From the NCBI GenBank assembly GCA_030636125.1, contig DAOVXM010000050.1:1-10612 (forward strand): a stretch of DNA of 10,612 nucleotides, read 5' to 3'. This document shows, one piece after another, positions 7,419 through 10,612 of the stretch. This DNA comes from Chloroflexota bacterium. Its GTDB lineage: Bacteria; Chloroflexota; Anaerolineae; Anaerolineales; UBA4823. Below the pieces are notes generated by a model that saw nothing but the letters and a program-made list of their open reading frames with translations, did not search any database and was not told where the DNA came from. Made by a program: the position numbers and the translations under genes. Position 1 is the stretch's first letter. Every line of letters begins with the position of its first letter.

Positions 7419-9881
7419 TTATTGTCTGGTTATCATTGGAAGGTAGATGCTGTGGTTTTGCACCCATACGGTCAGTGGTATGCTGACCGGGTATCCGTTG
7501 TCTGAAGTAACCTGCAAACTACCTTGATACACCCCCAGAGAGATGCCGGTTAGGTCAACCTGAACTGTCACCTCTTTTGTTTCTGCTGGTAGGATATCGA
7601 AATTGTTCGGCGAGATGGATATATTGGCTGCGTTGATCATTCCACCCATTTGATTGGTAAGATTCGTGGCGGAAATGTGGGTATTATTGATGGGCTGGTC
7701 ACCTAACTCTGCTATGCTGGTACTTATTTGTACAGTTGTATCGGGGAATCCAGTAATCTCTAGGTGTGTGGCAGTTCCTATACTTGGCGATAGTATTGGA
7801 GCTATTGAGTCGACTTTACCAGCGGGTATATTTAATGTGAGGGGAATCTGATGGGTTTCACCAATATTGATGGATTGAGCATAGGAATCAGAATCAGTAA
7901 TACTTGAATCCTCGATAAGTTCGATGTGAATTATATAGGTGTGTGTTTCTTCAGCGGATAGCTCGAGAAAATAATCAAGTCCAGAGAGCGGGTTGGTTAC
8001 AGTGATGACTTTTTGAGTTCCTAAATCGCTGTAATAACCGCCTGGTATGTATGGAATGAATTCATCAACGTTACTGGCAACAAAATTTTCTTCATAAAAG
8101 TCTGAGATAGATTTGCCATTCGCGTCCCACAAACGTATTTTCACCGAGTCGCTTTCCAGCCTGACACGTAATGCTGGTCCAGTATAGGTGGGTGGTAATG
8201 GTGCGGTTGGTGTAATTGTGTCAACCCGTCCATGTTCGAGAACATGGGTTGTGAAGTAAGCATTCCAATTAAGTTCGATGGCTCTCCCCGAAGGATTTTC
8301 CGAGTAATAGCCCGTAGCATCCACCATCGCCAAAGGATTACCTGAATCGTCAATCTGTGAGATCACACCGGATTGGTCGCTCAGTCCGTCGCCATCCCAA
8401 TCAAAAAAGGCAATGTCTCCCGGGTTATATGGCTCAGTTTTTGGGACGATCTCCTGTTCGTAATCAAAGTATCGGCGCATGTCCTCTGCGTATCGAGCTG
8501 TTCCATAACGATAGCGTCCCGGGTTGTTCAGGTGATCCTGGTAAAGCGAACTCTGGATGTCGAACGGGATATCGCTGTTGTAATTATATGCATCCAGGAC
8601 TATGTCAGTGCACACACCGGCATAAAATCCGTGGTACGAGCCACCACAACCGGAATAAGGCGAAGAGCAACCGCGGTCTGTGTTATATGGCATGCCGATA
8701 TCGGCTCGTGCCGAAATGACGATTGGAGAAACTGCTCCGGAATCCCCAGTATATTCCCAGGTTTCATCTGATGTATGGAAATTTCCATTCATCAGACCAC
8801 CTCCAAATAAAACCATCTTCTCTTTCTGGCTATCGAAGACTAATGGTGTTCCATATCTTTCCGAGGGTGATACGGTTGTGCTTATCTGAACCCAGTTGGT
8901 GCCATCGTATTCCCAGGTGTCATGATTCAGTGGGTTGCCATCACCATCACGTCCACCGAAGAGCACAATGACCTCACGGATGGAATCATAAGCCATACCA
9001 TGACTGGATCTGGGGGAGGGCGAAGTTGCTGTAGAAACCTGGTACCAATTGGTACCATCATATTCCCAGGTATCATTAAGAGTCGTTGTGGGTGTATTTC
9101 TGCCTCCAAATACAACCACCACGTCACGTTTGCTGTCATATGCAAGGGCATGTTGGTGTCTTGCTGGTGGGGAGTTTTGGGTATCGATGTTATGCCAGAT
9201 ATTGCCGTCATATTCCCAGGTATCCTGGAGATAGTACCCTGGTTCAATCGGGCTCCATCCCCCATACATTACGGTGAGATGGCGCGTTGAGTCGTATGCC
9301 ATGGCGTGTGAGTCGCGTACCAGCGGCTTAATGGTTGGAGTTATTGGTTCCCAGACACGGATAGCGCCTTCCCGGTAGTATTCCCAGGTATCATCCAAAT
9401 GGCCTGTTTGTGATAATCCTCCAAACAGAACCGTTTTACCTCGCGCCTGGTCGTATATCATGGCATGGTTAATATTTACTCTCCCAGGTGGTGAGAGCTC
9501 GGGTGAGACTTCATTCCAATCACTGCCATCATATTCCCAGGTATCATCCAAACGGACATGTCCTTTGCCATCAGGGTCTCCTCCGAATACGACCATGACA
9601 TTTCGATTAATGTCATAAGCCATACCGTGGATGTATCTGGCATCAGGGGATTGGGGGGGATAGATCTGCTCCCAATAATCCTCAAGTGTATCGGTCACCG
9701 TAGACGATATCCGCAAATTTGAATTCGGCAAAAAGGCTTCATTATTGTGGAGTAAAGGGGATAAGGACCGACTCCTGTCTTGTCCCAGATACTTCCCCAA
9801 CGCGGAAGACTGATCCACCTGAATCAGGACCAGGGCAATAGCAATAATGGAGCTCAGGATCTTGGTCAGCTTAGATAGCAT
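7419..9881 (-). CDS. Secreted kelch-propeller protein with DUF1287/NlpC-P60-like domain
   Basis: An 820-residue exported protein. Residues 1-27 form a signal peptide: a lysine-containing n-region, a hydrophobic core ILSSIIAIALVLI and probable cleavage after QSSA. Residues about 82-378 hold six kelch repeats of roughly 50 residues, each with an H-x-M-A-Y-D-like strand, an FGG/YGG turn and a D-TWEY strand, enough for a closed six-bladed propeller. Residues about 388-553 resemble DUF1287, a papain/NlpC-P60-like fold: GVCTDIVLDAY has a candidate nucleophile Cys424, followed by EDMRRYF and the PGDIAFFDWDGDG strand (487-499). Where relatives have an H-I-G-I-V-S motif this protein reads SGVISQI, so the usual catalytic histidine seems to be missing. 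Residues about 565-655 and 700-808 look like beta-sandwich domains; the second is Ig-like and leads into SIPLTVWV. The chain ends IYLPMITRQ. Likely surface-exposed or released; carbohydrate or peptidoglycan binding is plausible but unproven. The Shine-Dalgarno region (AAGGAAGAG) is rather distant from the ATG. Confidence 0.88.
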   Translation of the reverse strand: MLSKLTKILSSIIAIALVLIQVDQSSALGKYLGQDRSRSLSPLLHNNEAFLPNSNLRISSTVTDTLEDYWEQIYPPQSPDARYIHGMAYDINRNVMVVFGGDPDGKGHVRLDDTWEYDGSDWNEVSPELSPPGRVNINHAMIYDQARGKTVLFGGLSQTGHLDDTWEYYREGAIRVWEPITPTIKPLVRDSHAMAYDSTRHLTVMYGGWSPIEPGYYLQDTWEYDGNIWHNIDTQNSPPARHQHALAYDSKRDVVVVFGGRNTPTTTLNDTWEYDGTNWYQVSTATSPSPRSSHGMAYDSIREVIVLFGGRDGDGNPLNHDTWEYDGTNWVQISTTVSPSERYGTPLVFDSQKEKMVLFGGGLMNGNFHTSDETWEYTGDSGAVSPIVISARADIGMPYNTDRGCSSPYSGCGGSYHGFYAGVCTDIVLDAYNYNSDIPFDIQSSLYQDHLNNPGRYRYGTARYAEDMRRYFDYEQEIVPKTEPYNPGDIAFFDWDGDGLSDQSGVISQIDDSGNPLAMVDATGYYSENPSGRAIELNWNAYFTTHVLEHGRVDTITPTAPLPPTYTGPALRVRLESDSVKIRLWDANGKSISDFYEENFVASNVDEFIPYIPGGYYSDLGTQKVITVTNPLSGLDYFLELSAEETHTYIIHIELIEDSSITDSDSYAQSINIGETHQIPLTLNIPAGKVDSIAPILSPSIGTATHLEITGFPDTTVQISTSIAELGDQPINNTHISATNLTNQMGGMINAANISISPNNFDILPAETKEVTVQVDLTGISLGVYQGSLQVTSDNGYPVSIPLTVWVQNHSIYLPMITRQ
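8748..9638 (-). repeat. Six tandem kelch-coding repeats, about 150 bp each
   Basis: The plus-strand string TATTCCCAGG, encoding the minus-strand TWEY strand of each blade, recurs at about 8752, 8908, 9061, 9211, 9379 and 9532. The steps are 156, 153, 150, 168 and 153 bp, all multiples of three. The surrounding bases are more diverged, so this is an old in-frame internal duplication under protein selection and not a recent DNA repeat. The segment covers residues about 82-378 of the secreted protein. Confidence 0.85.
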
Positions 9882-9924
9882 AATTTTGAAGCTTCTCTTC
9901 CTTGAAAATGAAAGATAAGCTTTA

Positions 9925-10002
9925 CCAAGCGTTTTTTACTGGCGCATTCGTATAAAACCCCTAAATGTAAGGAGCCTTATTTTGCGCCAAATAAAAGCTT
10001 GG
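9925..10002 (-). ncRNA. Long structured leader hairpin upstream of the kelch gene
   Basis: Three nested pairing blocks are visible. The outer arms are CCAAGC (9925-9930) and GCTTGG (9997-10002). The middle arms are GGCGCA (9941-9946) and TGCGCC (9983-9988). The inner stem, read as minus-strand RNA, pairs UAAGGCUCCU with AGGGGUUUUA around a 7-nt loop. The inner stem needs three G-U pairs on the minus strand; on the plus strand these would be A-C mismatches. That favours an RNA in the sense direction of the kelch gene, whose ATG lies about 43 nt beyond the structure. No U tract follows, so it is not an intrinsic terminator. I do not recognise a known riboswitch class. It could be a leader regulator, an RNA-stability hairpin or a small inverted-repeat element. 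Confidence 0.4.
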
Positions 10003-10055
10003 GGAACCACCGAACAGCGCATTAACAGAACATGGAGGCAAAACATTAACTTTGT

Positions 10056-10069
10056 CCATTCTTGAATGG
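10056..10069. promoter_or_regulatory. 14-bp hairpin palindrome, candidate operator
   Basis: CCATTCTTGAATGG has perfect 6-bp arms around a 2-bp centre. It lies about 175 nt before the kelch start codon, outside the leader hairpin, in the likely promoter region of that gene. No convincing -35/-10 pair could be tied to it, so its role as a regulator site is only a suggestion. Confidence 0.3.
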
Positions 10070-10266
10070 CTGTACAACTTAGGCGAGATTTAACTATATA
10101 TAGAGGATACAAGAAAAATGGCAGAATGGCAAGGTTATTTTCTAGAAAATTTGATTAATATTCCTACTGCATACAATTTCTCTTGTGTATCCACCTTCGC
10201 TGATGAGGAAGAGGTAATATGGTCTCATGCGATAATCCATTTTCCTAATATTAAGGCTAATTGGAT

Positions 10267-10302
10267 AAAAAGGACGTATGCCCTGCTTGGATGCATACGT
10301 CC
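10267..10302 (-). terminator. Rho-independent terminator of the minus-strand membrane-protein gene
   Basis: On the minus strand GGACGTATGC (10302-10293), an 11-nt loop and GCATACGTCC (10281-10272) form a perfect 10-bp stem, immediately followed by TTTTT (10271-10267). This is the classic intrinsic terminator layout. It lies about 90 nt past the stop codon of the membrane-protein gene at the right edge and should insulate the kelch gene from it. Confidence 0.85.
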
Positions 10303-10391
10303 ATTGGATTTATCGATGGACTCAATATATGATTGTGTGCTAGTGTTCCGCCATTGTTACCAAACTATCGAGTCACTTACGCCGCGCAACA

Positions 10392-10612
10392 CTAGGCATC
10401 CTCAATCGTATCTAGGTCTGTTGACAGTGCTGGTGTCATTTGCGCCTCAGCCGCAACTTGACCAAACAAGTGTGCATATACGGTCGATATCCATATCGTC
10501 GCCAATGCTGACAGCGCCCAGATGAGTATCCAGCCTATGCAAATGATGAAACCTAATAGAGTCCCTATAAGACTTAAAACAGCGCCGACGACAAAGCTGA
10601 AGATAATCGCCA
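10392..10612 (-). CDS. C-terminal part of a hydrophobic membrane protein (5' end outside window)
   Basis: The minus strand has an open frame of 72 codons entering from the right edge and ending at a TAG (10394-10392). The product begins AIIFSFVVGAVLSLIGTLLG and continues through FIICIGWILIWALSALATIW: two closely spaced hydrophobic segments, probably membrane helices rich in Gly, Ile, Leu and Trp. A short polar tail with acidic residues follows (STDLDTIEDA). I do not recognise the family; the pattern resembles the last helices of small polytopic membrane proteins of unknown function. Support comes from the strongly hydrophobic composition and the well-placed terminator about 90 nt downstream. 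The start and most of the protein cannot be seen. Confidence 0.7.
   Translation of the reverse strand, partial: AIIFSFVVGAVLSLIGTLLGFIICIGWILIWALSALATIWISTVYAHLFGQVAAEAQMTPALSTDLDTIEDA

Larger units (their letters stand above)
9882..10391. other. Gene-poor region between the kelch gene and the membrane-protein gene
   Basis: Both flanking genes read on the minus strand. From right to left the region holds a minus-strand terminator (10267-10302), a stretch without clear signals, a 14-bp hairpin palindrome (10056-10069), a long imperfect hairpin (9925-10002) and the kelch leader. CATTAAC occurs twice (10020-10026 and 10044-10050). The only sizeable reading frame, plus strand 10118-10525, has no recognisable motif, contains the terminator and overlaps the membrane-protein gene antisense, so I do not accept it as a gene. 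Confidence 0.6.

Noticed and set aside
8357..9290. Several overlapping plus-strand frames of up to 132 codons
   Set aside because: They are mirror frames of the kelch and hydrolase-like coding region, created by its repeated codon pattern.
8748..9638. Regular ~150-bp repeats considered as a CRISPR-like or mobile DNA repeat
   Set aside because: Spacing is always a multiple of three, the repeats are in frame within one protein, and they encode kelch blades.
9925..10002. Hairpin considered as a terminator or a known c-di-GMP-type riboswitch
   Set aside because: No T tract follows on either strand, and the conserved core sequences of that riboswitch class are not present.
10118..10525. Plus-strand open reading frame of 135 codons with an ATG and a weak purine-rich stretch upstream
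   Set aside because: It contains the minus-strand terminator, its last third is antisense to the hydrophobic minus-strand gene, and its product shows no recognisable motif or plausible composition.

Overview
The window looks like a piece of a bacterial chromosome of moderate GC content. Chloroflexota, probably an Anaerolineae-like lineage, is the best guess. This rests on the secreted protein at 7419-9881, which ends in an 'IYLPMITRQ' tail of the 'YLP' kind I associate with exported proteins of that phylum, and on the overall gene mix. No marker gene fixes the taxonomy. There are no rRNA or tRNA genes, CRISPR arrays, insertion sequences or phage genes.

Layout from left to right. (1) A MOFRL-family glycerate 2-kinase on the minus strand runs off the left edge and lacks only its last few residues. 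(2) An SRAP/YedK abasic-site-crosslinking protein lies upstream of it on the same strand. (3) A divergent intergenic region separates yedK from a plus-strand pair: an MFS transporter and a small SAM-dependent methyltransferase. It carries a promoter candidate for each direction, and a palindrome lies over the yedK -10. (4) Converging on that pair is a minus-strand pair: an FGGY carbohydrate kinase (upstream) and a sphingosine-1-phosphate-lyase-like PLP enzyme (downstream). (5) A long secreted minus-strand protein combines a six-repeat kelch propeller, a DUF1287/NlpC-P60-like domain and beta-rich C-terminal domains. (6) About 0.5 kb without a convincing gene holds a large imperfect hairpin, a short palindrome and a minus-strand intrinsic terminator. 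(7) The C-terminal part of a hydrophobic membrane protein enters from the right edge on the minus strand.

The most suggestive partnership is kinase plus PLP lyase. In sphingolipid breakdown a kinase makes a phosphorylated amino alcohol and S1P lyase cleaves it by retro-aldol chemistry. Here the kinase belongs to the sugar/polyol FGGY family, so a parallel 'phosphorylate, then cleave' route acting on an amino-polyol is a reasonable but unproven idea. The kelch protein is the other unusual item: it joins a propeller to a cysteine-hydrolase-like domain whose expected histidine motif appears to be changed. Most other genes are ordinary housekeeping or catabolic types.
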